Assembly: GCF_036030735.1 (NCBI RefSeq)
Contig: NZ_CP107928.1
Coordinates: 992,001-1,056,000 of the forward strand
DNA length: 64,000 bases
Reading direction: 5' to 3'
From: Streptomyces sp. NBC_00425
GTDB lineage: Bacteria; Actinomycetota; Actinomycetes; Streptomycetales; Streptomycetaceae
Positions 1 to 7,833 of this stretch are shown in pieces (the first letter of the stretch is position 1; each line of letters starts with the position of its first letter). A model generated the notes under the pieces. It saw nothing but the letters and a program-made list of their open reading frames with translations. It had not been told where the DNA came from and did no database searches. A program made the position numbers and the translations under genes.

Positions 1-732
1 ATCCAGGACGCGGCGGTGCGCGCGGCCGTGGACGGCGGATTCGACGTCGTGGTGGACAACACGCACATGACACCGCACATACCGAAACGGCTGAAGGCCG
101 CCGTGGCGGGACAGGCCACCTTCGTCGTGCACGACTTCACCGACGTGCCGGTGGAGGAATGCGTCCGGCGCGACGCCGAGCGGGAGCGAGCGGTCGGCGA
201 GGAGATCATCCGCCTCCTGGCCCACAAGCACGGCGTGGCCAGGCGGGGCGGCTGGCGGCTCACCGCGGAGTGGCTCAACGACGAGCCGTCCGTCGAGCCG
301 TACATCGCGGACCCGGCCCTCCCCTCGGCCGTCATGTGCGACATCGACGGCACGCTCGCCCTGCGGGGTGCCCGGGGCCCGTTCGACTTCACCCGCTGCG
401 AGGAGGACCTGCTCAACGTGTCGGTACGCGATGCGCTGCGCTCCTTCCGGGGCGCCGACGGCGATGTCGTCGTCCTGCTCTCGGGCCGCGGTGAGGAGCA
501 CCGCGAGCGGACGGAGTCGTGGCTGCGCGCGCACGAGGTGCCGTACGACGAGCTGTGGATGCGTGCCGCGGGTGACGGCCGCCGCGACGACGTGGTGAAG
601 GCGGAGCTGTTCGACCGGCATGTGCGTCACCGCTTCGCGGTGCGGGTCTCCCTCGACGACCGGGACCGTGTCGTCGCGGTGTGGCGCCGGATGGGCCTGC
701 CGACCTGGCAGGTCAACTACGGCAGCTTCTGA
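1..732 (+). CDS. Polynucleotide kinase/3'-phosphatase, T4 PseT-like (5' partial)
   Basis: The reading frame is open to base 1, so the visible 243 residues are the C-terminal part of a two-domain nucleic-acid end-healing enzyme. The first ~90 residues are the end of a P-loop 5'-kinase, with DNTHMTP and an arginine-rich lid (VRRDAERER) placed as in phage T4 Pnkp. From about residue 110 a HAD 3'-phosphatase follows: DIDGTLA with the catalytic Asp pair, a SGR segment, DDVVK, and a terminal WRRMGLPTWQV block that tracks the T4 C-terminus closely. By family it phosphorylates 5'-OH ends and removes 3'-phosphates so that RNA can be ligated. The Walker A loop lies outside the window. A partnership with the RNA ligase at 40.8-42.5 kb is inference. 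The gene is followed by a strong hairpin shared with the convergent gene. Confidence 0.85.
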   Translation: MQDAAVRAAVDGGFDVVVDNTHMTPHIPKRLKAAVAGQATFVVHDFTDVPVEECVRRDAERERAVGEEIIRLLAHKHGVARRGGWRLTAEWLNDEPSVEPYIADPALPSAVMCDIDGTLALRGARGPFDFTRCEEDLLNVSVRDALRSFRGADGDVVVLLSGRGEEHRERTESWLRAHEVPYDELWMRAAGDGRRDDVVKAELFDRHVRHRFAVRVSLDDRDRVVAVWRRMGLPTWQVNYGSF

Positions 733-781
733 CCCTCGGCGGGCGCGGGGCGTCCGTTTCGCATGGCGTCCGTCCGTCTCG

Positions 782-816
782 GATCAGCCGCCCCTGCGTG
801 TGGGGGGCGGCTGATC
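782..816. terminator. Bidirectional hairpin terminator
   Basis: Perfect 13-bp inverted repeat (GATCAGCCGCCCC at 782-794 and its complement at 804-816) with a 9-nt loop. It lies between the convergent kinase/phosphatase gene and the NPP1 gene and can serve both. There is no T-tract, as is usual in Streptomyces. Confidence 0.8.
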
Positions 817-888
817 GTCGGGCATCGGGGGCCGGCCGGTGAGCAGGCTCCGCTGTGCGGAGTTCGTGGGGACCGCGCCTCGTGGGCG

Positions 889-1656
889 TCAGGCGTACGG
901 GTCGAAGGGGATCCCGGACGGCTTGGCCTTGTTGAGCGTGTCGTTGAACTTGGAGTCCTGGAGGGGGAGGTTGGCGTTCCCCCAGTCGGATCCGTTCAGC
1001 GCGTTGCGCAGGTTGGGCGCCAGGTTGTCCCAGGTGAGCAGGTTCTCCTGGTGCCAGGCGCCGGTGTCGTTCTCGGCCGTCTCGCCCCACTCGGCGAAGC
1101 GGAAGGCGTGGGTGCTGGCGCCGTCCTTGTGGTAGACGGCCATGACGCGCCGGCCGCTCATCGGGACGTCGGCGATCGGATGGGTGCTGAACCCGCCGTG
1201 CCGGGAGGCGGACAGGTACGAGGGTGTGTCCGCGCCCTGGACGACCCAGACGACCATGCACTCCCAGTCGTGGCGGTGGCCGATGCCGGGCGAGGCCTCG
1301 TCCTTCTCGAAGTAGCTGGCGTAGATGATCCCGCACCAGCCGTTGTTGCACTTGGCCCGCGAGTAGGTGTTGGCATGGTCGAGGTGGCCGCCGCGGCACT
1401 GGCCGGTGACGGAACCGGTCGGCTTCAGACCGCCGTTGAGGTTGCCGGCCGGGTCGATGGCGGCGGCGGGGTAGCACGAGTCCGTGTCGTAGTCGTACAC
1501 GGGCTCGAAGTACGTCTGGAACGTGGTGGCGTTCTCGGGGAGGTTCTGCAGCACGCCTGCGGAGGCGCTGCCCGACAGGGTGACCGTGAGCGCGAGGGCG
1601 CTGCCCGCGACGGTCGTGGTTCTGGCGAGCCGGGAGGTCCTGCTGGTTCGAGGCAT
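889..1656 (-). CDS. Secreted NPP1/NLP necrosis-inducing family protein
   Basis: A 255-residue secreted protein of the NPP1 (Nep1-like) family, whose fungal, oomycete and bacterial members bind plant membrane sphingolipids and cause leaf necrosis. The hallmark heptapeptide GHRHDWE is intact in the middle of the protein; it holds the metal-binding residues of the family. The N-terminus has a signal peptide (Arg-rich start, hydrophobic stretch, ASA cleavage site). Four Cys residues in the mature part are available for disulfides. Start chosen at the ATG at 1656, which directly precedes the signal peptide; an in-frame ATG at 1668 is also possible, and the much longer upstream reading frame has no coding character. 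No strong ribosome site is visible. Whether it is toxic or simply a secreted accessory protein cannot be told from sequence. Confidence 0.88.
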   Translation of the reverse strand: MPRTSRTSRLARTTTVAGSALALTVTLSGSASAGVLQNLPENATTFQTYFEPVYDYDTDSCYPAAAIDPAGNLNGGLKPTGSVTGQCRGGHLDHANTYSRAKCNNGWCGIIYASYFEKDEASPGIGHRHDWECMVVWVVQGADTPSYLSASRHGGFSTHPIADVPMSGRRVMAVYHKDGASTHAFRFAEWGETAENDTGAWHQENLLTWDNLAPNLRNALNGSDWGNANLPLQDSKFNDTLNKAKPSGIPFDPYA

Positions 1657-1755
1657 GGAGGGTCCCATCGGCGGTTCGGTGGTTCGATGGTTGCGGACAT
1701 GACATCCGCGGTGTGCAGGAAGAGAGTGGCAAGCCGAAAGGGCGATGGAAGGGCT

Positions 1756-1774
1756 TTCCACGAAACTCGTGGAA
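1756..1774. promoter_or_regulatory. Inverted repeat, candidate operator upstream of NPP1 gene
   Basis: TTCCACGA-aac-TCGTGGAA, perfect 8-bp arms, about 100 bp before the NPP1 start. It lies in a 513-bp non-coding stretch (1657-2169) between two divergent genes. The spacing suits a dimeric repressor; no cognate regulator is adjacent. Confidence 0.5.
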
Positions 1775-1945
1775 GCCGTTCGACGAACTGATCGACGCCC
1801 ACCGGACGTTCCGTGGCGGGTTGTTCGTTTTCGGCCGCTCCCGGCCGTCCCCGGTCTCCGTCGGTCTCGGCGACGCCGCCGCGGCAGGCGTCCGTCCGCG
1901 GGAACCTGCGCACATCGCCCCGCGGATCGCCTCAGGGGATATGTC

Positions 1946-1992
1946 CAGGTGAACGGGCCCACCAGATCCGACGTATACGTCGAGGTGAACGC
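1946..1992. promoter_or_regulatory. 14-bp palindrome flanked by direct repeats
   Basis: CGACGTATACGTCG at 1969-1982 is a perfect palindrome. It is flanked by two copies of AGGTGAACG (from 1946 and from 1984) in the same orientation, 38 bp apart. It lies about 180 bp before the membrane-protein gene at 2170. It may be an operator; the factor is unknown. I see nothing else identifiable in this intergenic stretch. Confidence 0.4.
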
Positions 1993-2169
1993 ACGTGCCG
2001 GCCGCAGGGTCGCCGACGACGGACGACCGACCGCCCCGAACCCGGGGCGGGCCATGGTCGGCGCGCAGAATGCGCTGCGGCGCGCGACGCCCCGGTCTGC
2101 GACGGCGCCCGGGCCCGCAGCGGCGACCGCGCTCACGCGCCGGGGCCGTCAGGAGGATGATGGGCTGCC

Positions 2170-2973
2170 GTGCCGGCTGAACAGGTGACCGGAGACCACA
2201 GACGTGCCGGAGCAGACCGGGCCGGCCGCGCGGAAACCTGCGCGCGGGCCGGGCTGTTCGCCGTGCTCGGCACCGTCCTCGCGGCCTTCGGCCATCACGC
2301 GATCGCCGAAGGCACGGTGCCCTGGCGGCTGGTGACCGTGCTCACCGTGGCGCAGTTCTCGGCTGTCTGGCCGCTCGCACGACGGCGCTGCGCCCCGGTC
2401 ACCACGATCGGGGTCACACTGGCGACGCAGGGGGTACTGCACCTCGCGTTGTCCTGCGCGGACGGCGACGCCCCGATGGCCTCGACCGGGCACACCTCGC
2501 ACGCGGGGCACATGACCGCCGTCGGTGACGGCCACTCCTGGCATCACGCCGGAGCGGCGATGACCCTCGTGCACACGGCCGCCGCTCTGGTGGTGGCCTG
2601 GCTGCTGCATCGGGCGGACACCCGGATGACGGCCGCGCTCGCCACGCTCCGCACCCTCGCCGGGGCCGCCGCATCCGCGCTGGCCCTGATGCGGCCCCGG
2701 GCGGTCACCGATCAGGACCGACCGGCGGTCCGGCGGCCCCGTCGGCGGTCCGGCGCGTTCTTCGAGGCGGCGGCACAGGCGCGGGAGGAGGTGCTGGAGC
2801 ACGCGGTGGTGCGCAGGGGACCGCCGCGGCGGGGACGCCCTCCGGTCCCTTCACCGGCCCCGGTCACTGCGGGGCCGCATCCACCCCTGTCAGCCAGGAG
2901 TTCCCCGTGTCCCTCTCCACCCGTCCCGTGCCTCTCTCCATCCCTCCCCTGCCTCTCGCCGTCCCTCCCGTGA
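2170..2973 (+). CDS. Histidine-rich multi-pass membrane protein upstream of ycnI
   Basis: About 267 residues with four or five hydrophobic segments between residues ~28 and 175. A His/Met-containing loop (HTSHAGHMTAV, HSWHHAG) could bind a metal. The C-terminal ~90 residues are basic then Pro/Ser-rich and look disordered. The GTG start at 2170 follows an AGGAGG at 2151-2156, a rather long spacing. The 3' end overlaps the ycnI start by 67 bp, which suggests translational coupling. Such a membrane protein directly upstream of YcnI is common in Streptomyces, and a role in copper handling is plausible from that context only. I recognise no named family. Confidence 0.65.
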   Translation: MPAEQVTGDHRRAGADRAGRAETCARAGLFAVLGTVLAAFGHHAIAEGTVPWRLVTVLTVAQFSAVWPLARRRCAPVTTIGVTLATQGVLHLALSCADGDAPMASTGHTSHAGHMTAVGDGHSWHHAGAAMTLVHTAAALVVAWLLHRADTRMTAALATLRTLAGAAASALALMRPRAVTDQDRPAVRRPRRRSGAFFEAAAQAREEVLEHAVVRRGPPRRGRPPVPSPAPVTAGPHPPLSARSSPCPSPPVPCLSPSLPCLSPSLP

Positions 2974-3812
2974 CCCGCTCCACCCGTCCGTCGGCGCGTG
3001 CGGGCCGTCGTCTCGTCCTCGCCGGCGCCCTCGCGTTGACGGCCACGCTCGCCCTTGCCGCCCCGGCCGCCGCGCACGCTGAGGTCGAGGCCGACAAGCC
3101 CCAGGCGCTGGCCGAGAACGTCACCCTGAGCTTCGTCTCCGAGGCCGAGTCCGACTCGGCGGGCTTCACCGACGTGCGTGTCGTCCTGCCCGAGGGGATC
3201 GCCCCCGCCGACATCACCCTCGCCGAGGGCCCCAAGGGCTGGAAGCTGACCCCGGCCGCGGACGGCTACACCCTCGCCGGCCCGGCGCTGAAGACCGGTG
3301 TCGACGCCGAGTACAAGATCAAGGTCCGTCAGCTGCCGGACGTGAAGCAGCTCGTGTTCAAGACCGTCGAGACCTACAGCGACGGTGAGGTCTCCCGCTG
3401 GATCGAGCTGCCCACCGGCGGCAAGGAGCCCGAGCAGCCCGCGCCGGTCCTGAAACTCAAGGCCGCGGCCCCGGGCGCCAAGCCGGTCGCCCCGAGCCCG
3501 ACGGCGACGCCGAGCCCGACTCCCAGCGCGGCCGCCTCCACTCCGTCCACCACGGCGAGCGCGCCGGACGCCTCGCCGACCGCCGCCGACACGGCCGCCG
3601 ACGAGGACGACGGCATGTCCTCCGGGCCCCTCGTCGCCGTGATCTTGGTCGCCCTCCTCGTACTGGGTGGCGGGGCTTGGTGGCTGGTCAAGCGCGGCTC
3701 CGGCTCGTCCGGTTCCTCCGAGCCCACCGGCTCCGCCGACTCCACCGAGCCCACCGGCTCCGCCGAGTCCTCCGAGTCCTCCAAGTCCTCCAAGTCCTCC
3801 GGCGAGAACTGA
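2907..3812 (+). CDS. ycnI: YcnI family DUF1775 copper-associated membrane-anchored protein
   Basis: 301 residues. Signal peptide (residues ~30-57) ends AAAHAEV, so the mature protein begins with a His, the feature used for copper binding by YcnI. The DUF1775 domain spans ~57-180 (VTLSFVSEAES..GFTDVRVVLPEG.., WIELPTGGKEPEQPAPVLKL). A Pro/Ser/Thr linker follows, then one transmembrane helix (~235-255) and a Ser/Gly/Glu-rich tail facing the cytoplasm. GTG start chosen at 2907 because CAGGAG sits 6 nt upstream. By family it acts outside the membrane in copper acquisition or trafficking. It overlaps the preceding membrane protein gene. Confidence 0.85.
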   Translation: MSLSTRPVPLSIPPLPLAVPPVTRSTRPSARAGRRLVLAGALALTATLALAAPAAAHAEVEADKPQALAENVTLSFVSEAESDSAGFTDVRVVLPEGIAPADITLAEGPKGWKLTPAADGYTLAGPALKTGVDAEYKIKVRQLPDVKQLVFKTVETYSDGEVSRWIELPTGGKEPEQPAPVLKLKAAAPGAKPVAPSPTATPSPTPSAAASTPSTTASAPDASPTAADTAADEDDGMSSGPLVAVILVALLVLGGGAWWLVKRGSGSSGSSEPTGSADSTEPTGSAESSESSKSSKSSGEN

Positions 3813-4020
3813 CGCGGCATCATCGGCGGCGGGGCGAGCGCTGACCGCCAACCACCTCACCCCGCCGCCACCCCGTGACACATCGGAGGCGACGGCACGC
3901 GCACGAGGACTGCCACCGGGGTTCTCCTCGACCCCGACACGGCCGGCCGGTCGTCCGCGAGCGCCTCACCCTCCGGCCCCGGCGATCGGTATGCGCGCCC
4001 ACAGCGCTAGCATCGCCGTG

Positions 4021-4491
4021 ATGAACAGCCGGACCCAGCACAGGCCTTGTGACGCGGAGGCGACGACCTCGCCCGTCGCGCTCTGCGCCGTGCTGGCGAT
4101 GCTGCTCATCGCCCTGGCCATGTGCCTGGGTTCCACGACCCACATCACCGCCGGCCCGCGGGCGGTCACCCTCGTGACCGCCGCGACCCATGTCACCGCG
4201 GCGACCCCTGTCACCGTCTCGGCCGCCGCGCGGCAACCGGGGGACGGCCGGGCCGGCGCGCACCACTCGGTGGCCTCGGCGCATCCGGGCGACTGCCACT
4301 CCGGCGACGGGTGCTGCGCCCGGTCCGCACACGGCGGGCCCGCCCTGGTCCCCGCGGCGCCCCAGCCGTTGCCGGTCGTCCTGCCGTGCTCGCCGGCTCC
4401 GGTCCCTCGGACGGTCACCGCCCGTGCCACCGGCCAGCCGCCCTCCCGGAGCGCCCCCGATCTCCACGTCCTCAAGGTGCAGCGGATCTAG
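4021..4491 (+). CDS. DUF6153-like small membrane protein
   Basis: 156 residues: one N-terminal hydrophobic helix (~residues 18-37), a His/Cys-bearing outer segment (AHHSVASAHPGDCHSGDGCC) and a short conserved-looking tail ending LHVLKVQRI. Its architecture and terminal RI match the DUF6153 protein at 26102, which ends LQLLRI, so I read the two as diverged paralogues. Start at the ATG at 4021, immediately before the helix; the longer upstream frame is low-complexity. The next gene (DUF3105) follows 87 bp later. In Streptomyces DUF6153 genes commonly sit before DUF305 or DUF3105 genes. Function unknown; a metal-related role is inferred from His/Cys content and neighbours. Confidence 0.65.
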   Translation: MNSRTQHRPCDAEATTSPVALCAVLAMLLIALAMCLGSTTHITAGPRAVTLVTAATHVTAATPVTVSAAARQPGDGRAGAHHSVASAHPGDCHSGDGCCARSAHGGPALVPAAPQPLPVVLPCSPAPVPRTVTARATGQPPSRSAPDLHVLKVQRI

Positions 4492-4578
4492 ACGGACGCC
4501 ACGCGCCCCTGAGCGCACCGGCCTCCATCCTTTCCCCTGCACTCACCGCCGCACGGCGGAGACGAGGACGACCCTGTC

Positions 4579-5235
4579 ATGAGCAAGACCAGCAAGAAGG
4601 CCGCGGCCGCATCCCGCAAGGACCGCATCGAGGAGATGCGCCGCGCCGAGAGAGCCCGCGAGCGCCGCAACCGCATCCTCACCGTCACCCTCAGCGGCGT
4701 CATCGTCGCCGCTCTCGTCGGCTGGGGTGCGTACGCCATCGACGAAGCGAACGAGCGCGAGGAGCAGAAGGCCGCCGCGGCGGAGAAGCCGGTGCCCGGC
4801 GAGAAGACCTGGGACGCCAAGAAGCTCGGGCGCAACCACGTCTCCACCGCCGTGACGTACCCGATGCAGCCTCCCGTGGGCGGCGACCACCACCAGGCGT
4901 GGATGACCTGCGACGGCACGGTCTACACAGAGGCCATAGCGAACGAGAACGCCGTCCACTCCCTCGAGCACGGCGCCGTCTGGGTCACCTACAACGAACA
5001 GGCCGCCGACGCCGACGTCAAGACCCTCGCCGACCGGGTCGACAGGACGCCCTACACCCTCATGAGCCCCGTCAAGTCCCAGGCCGGGACGATCACCCTT
5101 TCCGCCTGGGGCCGTCAACTGACGGTCGAGAAGGCCTCCGACAGCAGGGTCGAACAGTTCCTGCTCAGGTACGTCCAGGGTGCGCAGACCCCTGAGCCCG
5201 GTGCCGCCTGCACCGGCGGGCTGACCGCCTCCTGA
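4579..5235 (+). CDS. DUF3105 membrane-anchored protein
   Basis: 218 residues. A highly charged cytoplasmic start (KTSKKAAAASRKDRIEEMRR) precedes one transmembrane helix (~35-55), then an outer DUF3105 domain: YPMQPPVGGDHH near residue 95, and a HSLEHGAVWVTY motif with conserved His/Glu. The final AACTGG carries a Cys. The domain is widespread in actinobacteria, with unknown biochemistry. It lies downstream of the DUF6153-like gene and close to ycnI, which suggests one metal-stress group. The ATG at 4579 follows a GAGG-rich leader. Confidence 0.85.
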   Translation: MSKTSKKAAAASRKDRIEEMRRAERARERRNRILTVTLSGVIVAALVGWGAYAIDEANEREEQKAAAAEKPVPGEKTWDAKKLGRNHVSTAVTYPMQPPVGGDHHQAWMTCDGTVYTEAIANENAVHSLEHGAVWVTYNEQAADADVKTLADRVDRTPYTLMSPVKSQAGTITLSAWGRQLTVEKASDSRVEQFLLRYVQGAQTPEPGAACTGGLTAS

Positions 5236-5422
5236 CCGACATGGTCACCGGGTTCGCCCGGTGTCCGGTGTCCGGTGTCCCACGGTGCGCCGCGCTGCCC
5301 GGCCGCTCCGCGCGGCGCAGCGCGGCGCACCCGCACGATGCGGCGTCGGCGGAGGTGCGGTGCGCGTACGGCAGGGGCTGTGACGGTGACAGTGACGGGC
5401 GCAATGGTGCCGCGCGGCGTGG

Positions 5423-6067
5423 TCAGTAGCGCTCGGCCTTGGCGACCTCGGCGGTCAGTGCGGGCTCGGGCGGCTTGCGGCTGATGGCGAGGGGGTGGGC
5501 CCGGGCGCCGGCCGCGAGGTCGTCCGCGCCGACGAAGCGCGTCTCGACGACCTTGCCGTCGGAGTCGCGGAAGTCGACCTGGACCGCGAAGGACGCCGTC
5601 CGGTCCGTGCTGTTCTTGATGTTCACGATGACGGCCAGCAGGCCGCCCGTCTCGGCGCGTGGCTTTCCGGTGATCGAGACGTCCGCAGTCGCGTTGCCCC
5701 GGCCCTCGACGTTCTTCAGCTTCTTCTCCGCGGCCTGGTTGGCGCGCGCGACCTCCGCGGACACCGACGCCTCGAACTCCGAGGCGCGGGCCGAGGCGGA
5801 GGAGGCGGCGGCGGAAGCGGCAGCGCGGACGGACTCCTTCACGGACGCGCCGAGCGAGCCGAGCGCGGACGGCGCGGCGCCGGAGAAGGACGCCGTGTCG
5901 GGAGCGGAGGGACGCGGAGTGAAGGAAGCGCCGCTGTCGTCACCGTCGCCGCTGCTGCACGAGACCAGCGACGCGGCAGCCACCACCGCCACCGTCAGAC
6001 CGGCGACGGCGGAAGCGACGCGGCCCCGCAGCGGTCTTGCCTTCACGCCGGACGCACCGTCGTTCAT
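5423..6067 (-). CDS. Putative lipoprotein
   Basis: 214 residues. The N-terminus (MNDGASGVKARPLRGRVAS) leads into a hydrophobic stretch ending LVSC, a lipobox, so the mature protein should be lipid-anchored outside the membrane. Residues ~70-125 are Ala/Ser/Glu-rich and probably helical (ASAAASSASARASEFEASV). The C-terminal ~90 residues look like a beta-sandwich of FxxL/DUF4352-like extracellular type (AVIVNIKNSTDRTASFAVQVDFRD.., ETRFVGADDLAAG). Start at 6067 because the ATG directly precedes the signal; the longer frame upstream runs antisense to nothing known and lacks coding character. Function unknown. The next gene in the same direction starts at 6729. Confidence 0.75.
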   Translation of the reverse strand: MNDGASGVKARPLRGRVASAVAGLTVAVVAAASLVSCSSGDGDDSGASFTPRPSAPDTASFSGAAPSALGSLGASVKESVRAAASAAASSASARASEFEASVSAEVARANQAAEKKLKNVEGRGNATADVSITGKPRAETGGLLAVIVNIKNSTDRTASFAVQVDFRDSDGKVVETRFVGADDLAAGARAHPLAISRKPPEPALTAEVAKAERY

Positions 6068-6186
6068 CAGGTCGGACCCTTCGTCATGTTCTCGTGATGT
6101 CCACGCCTTTTGTTCACTCGGCTTCATCGTCCCCGGCGCAGTCCGCCGGAACCACCCGGCAGGGTGCGGAAGAGTGGCACCGGTCG

Positions 6187-6729
6187 TCAGGCGACGTCGA
6201 CGGTGAAGGTGGACTCGGTGCCGTCCGCTGCGGTCAGGGTGACCGGACCGAACGTGATGATCGCGTCGGAGGAGCCTCCGGGGCCCCGGTAGAACCCGGT
6301 GGCCTCGGTGATGCGGACGGCGAGAGCCGCGAGGGTGGCCGCCGCCTGCTCGTCCGCGTCGGCCTTCGCCTGGGTGAGCGCGTGGTGACCATGGGCCTCG
6401 GCCCACTCCCGCACGCTCCGGGCGGCCCGGCTCATCTCGGGCAGGATGCTCTCGTTCGCCCAGGCCCACAGCCACGAGCCCGACGACCGGCTGTAGCTGC
6501 CGAGGAGCTGCGCCGGGGCCGTCGCGGTCCTGTCGGAAAAGGTCCATGTGATGAGGCCGGTCCTCTGGTCGAGGCCCCAGCGGTCCGCCGAGCCCAGTCC
6601 CCAGGACATGTGCGCACGGGCCAGTTGGTCGATCATGTCCTCGCCCTGCAGCAGCAGCGTGCTCAGGTCGGCGTGATCACCGCTCTGCGTCAGTGGCCGC
6701 CGCTTTCCCGCACGGTTGAACAGTCCCAT
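6187..6729 (-). CDS. DUF6882 domain-containing protein
   Basis: 180 residues, no signal peptide, probably cytoplasmic. The central block WSFSDRTA..LLGSYS..SGSWLWAWANESILPEMSRAA is the pattern I associate with DUF6882, an actinobacterial family of unknown function related to immunity-like DUF proteins. Start chosen at the ATG at 6729 (MGLFNRAGKRRPL); an upstream in-frame extension to 6783 is basic and lacks conservation features. It sits alone between the lipoprotein gene and the MarR regulator, same strand. Role not known. Confidence 0.7.
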   Translation of the reverse strand: MGLFNRAGKRRPLTQSGDHADLSTLLLQGEDMIDQLARAHMSWGLGSADRWGLDQRTGLITWTFSDRTATAPAQLLGSYSRSSGSWLWAWANESILPEMSRAARSVREWAEAHGHHALTQAKADADEQAAATLAALAVRITEATGFYRGPGGSSDAIITFGPVTLTAADGTESTFTVDVA

Positions 6730-7026
6730 GGCGCGAAGTCTGTCAGATGCCGCCTGCCGGCCGGTGGCCGCGCTGCGCCGCACGTCAGCAGCGGTGGCGG
6801 CTGAGCCGCTCGCACGGAGTCAGGTCACGCGGGCGGTCGACGTCGTCGGGCGTCCGGCCACGGCAGCGGCGTCGAGGAAGTCGCACGACTCCCCGTCGGC
6901 CGGCACCGGTTCGGGCGGGGGCGATCTCGGCCCCCGTCCTCGTCCAGGTACTGAAGCACCGACGTACCGACGTACCGTCCATGCGCGTCCGACCGTGGAT
7001 GTTGGGTGCGACGTGGCCGGGGGGCG
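6730..7026. other. 297-bp intergenic stretch without recognised content
   Basis: Between the MarR-type gene stop and the DUF6882 start I see no convincing gene in either direction, no strong hairpin and no clear operator. Confidence 0.5.
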
Positions 7027-7536
7027 TCACCGCGATGTCGGCCCGCTCGCGGCCTCCGGTCCTTCGGCGTTCAACGCCGCGAGCTGTGCGTCGGCGCGCT
7101 CGGCGACGAGGGTGAGGACACGGCCGGCTGCGGCCAGATCATCGGCGGGTATCCCGCCCCAGATCCGGGCGGAGAGCGGAGCGGTCTCCGCGCCGACGGC
7201 GGTGAGAAGGTCACGTCCCGCGACCGTGGGACGCAGGTGCGCGCCGTCCGCGACGAGCAGCCGACGGGCCAGCAACTCGTCGAGAGAGGCGCGGATGCCG
7301 GCCGGATCGGCCTTGAGGGAGGCGCGTACCTGGGCGACGAGATCGTCCGGGCTCTGCGGGGCGCCGGCGGTGACGGCGGCACGCAGCGCGACCTGCTGCT
7401 GGAACGTGATGCCGTGGCGTGCCAGGACGTGCTCCAGAACACCGCGGGCGGCGTAGTGGGCCAGACCCAGAGCGCGGGAGTCGGCGACGGGGCCGGTGGT
7501 GCGGGATTCGGTGGAGCCGGGCGCAGTGGTGGTCAT
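7027..7536 (-). CDS. MarR-like winged-helix transcriptional regulator
   Basis: 169 residues. The region ARHGITFQQQVALRAAV..(residues ~40-55) followed by DDLVAQVRASLKADPAGIRASLDELLARRLLVAD and a GRDLLTAV helix fits the MarR winged helix, with a recognition helix and wing. Start at the ATG at 7536, which has AGGGGAG 8 nt upstream. About 65 bp upstream is a compact palindromic site (7601-7623), so autoregulation is likely. The natural ligand and targets are unknown; the divergent kinase gene at 7834 could be a second target. Confidence 0.75.
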   Translation of the reverse strand: MTTTAPGSTESRTTGPVADSRALGLAHYAARGVLEHVLARHGITFQQQVALRAAVTAGAPQSPDDLVAQVRASLKADPAGIRASLDELLARRLLVADGAHLRPTVAGRDLLTAVGAETAPLSARIWGGIPADDLAAAGRVLTLVAERADAQLAALNAEGPEAASGPTSR

Positions 7537-7600
7537 GGTGTTCTCCCCTGGGTGCTGTCGTCGCCGGTCAGGAACGAGTGCTTCCTGAGGGATAGAGTAC

Positions 7601-7623
7601 ATGGCTTCTATAGCCATGGCTAT
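7601..7623. promoter_or_regulatory. Palindromic operator, probably for the MarR-like regulator
   Basis: ATAGCCATGGCTAT at 7610-7623 is a perfect 14-bp palindrome. It overlaps a second inverted pair, ATGGCT-N5-AGCCAT (7601-7617), so three AGCCAT half-sites are arranged alternately within 23 bp. The site is unusually AT-rich for this DNA and lies 65 bp before the MarR-like start, where a promoter is expected. Confidence 0.65.
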
Positions 7624-7660
7624 TATCGGCTCGGGCGGTAGCCGCACTCGACGGGGAGCG

Positions 7661-7699
7661 GCACCTCGGAGCCGCACCTCGGAGTCGCACCTCGGAGTC
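7661..7699. repeat. Three tandem 13-bp repeats
   Basis: Three head-to-tail copies of GCACCTCGGAGYC in the region between the MarR-like gene and the kinase gene. They may be short tandem duplication or binding sites; no function can be read from the sequence. Confidence 0.5.
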
Positions 7700-7833
7700 C
7701 TCACAGCCCTCACGACCGTGAAGGTGGGGCGTGACAGAAGTGGCCGATTCGCTGAACGAACGCGCAGGCTGGGCTAGCCTCTTGTTCCATGGGGGCGAAC
7801 TAACGTTCATCGAAAGTCACTTCGGGGGAATTC

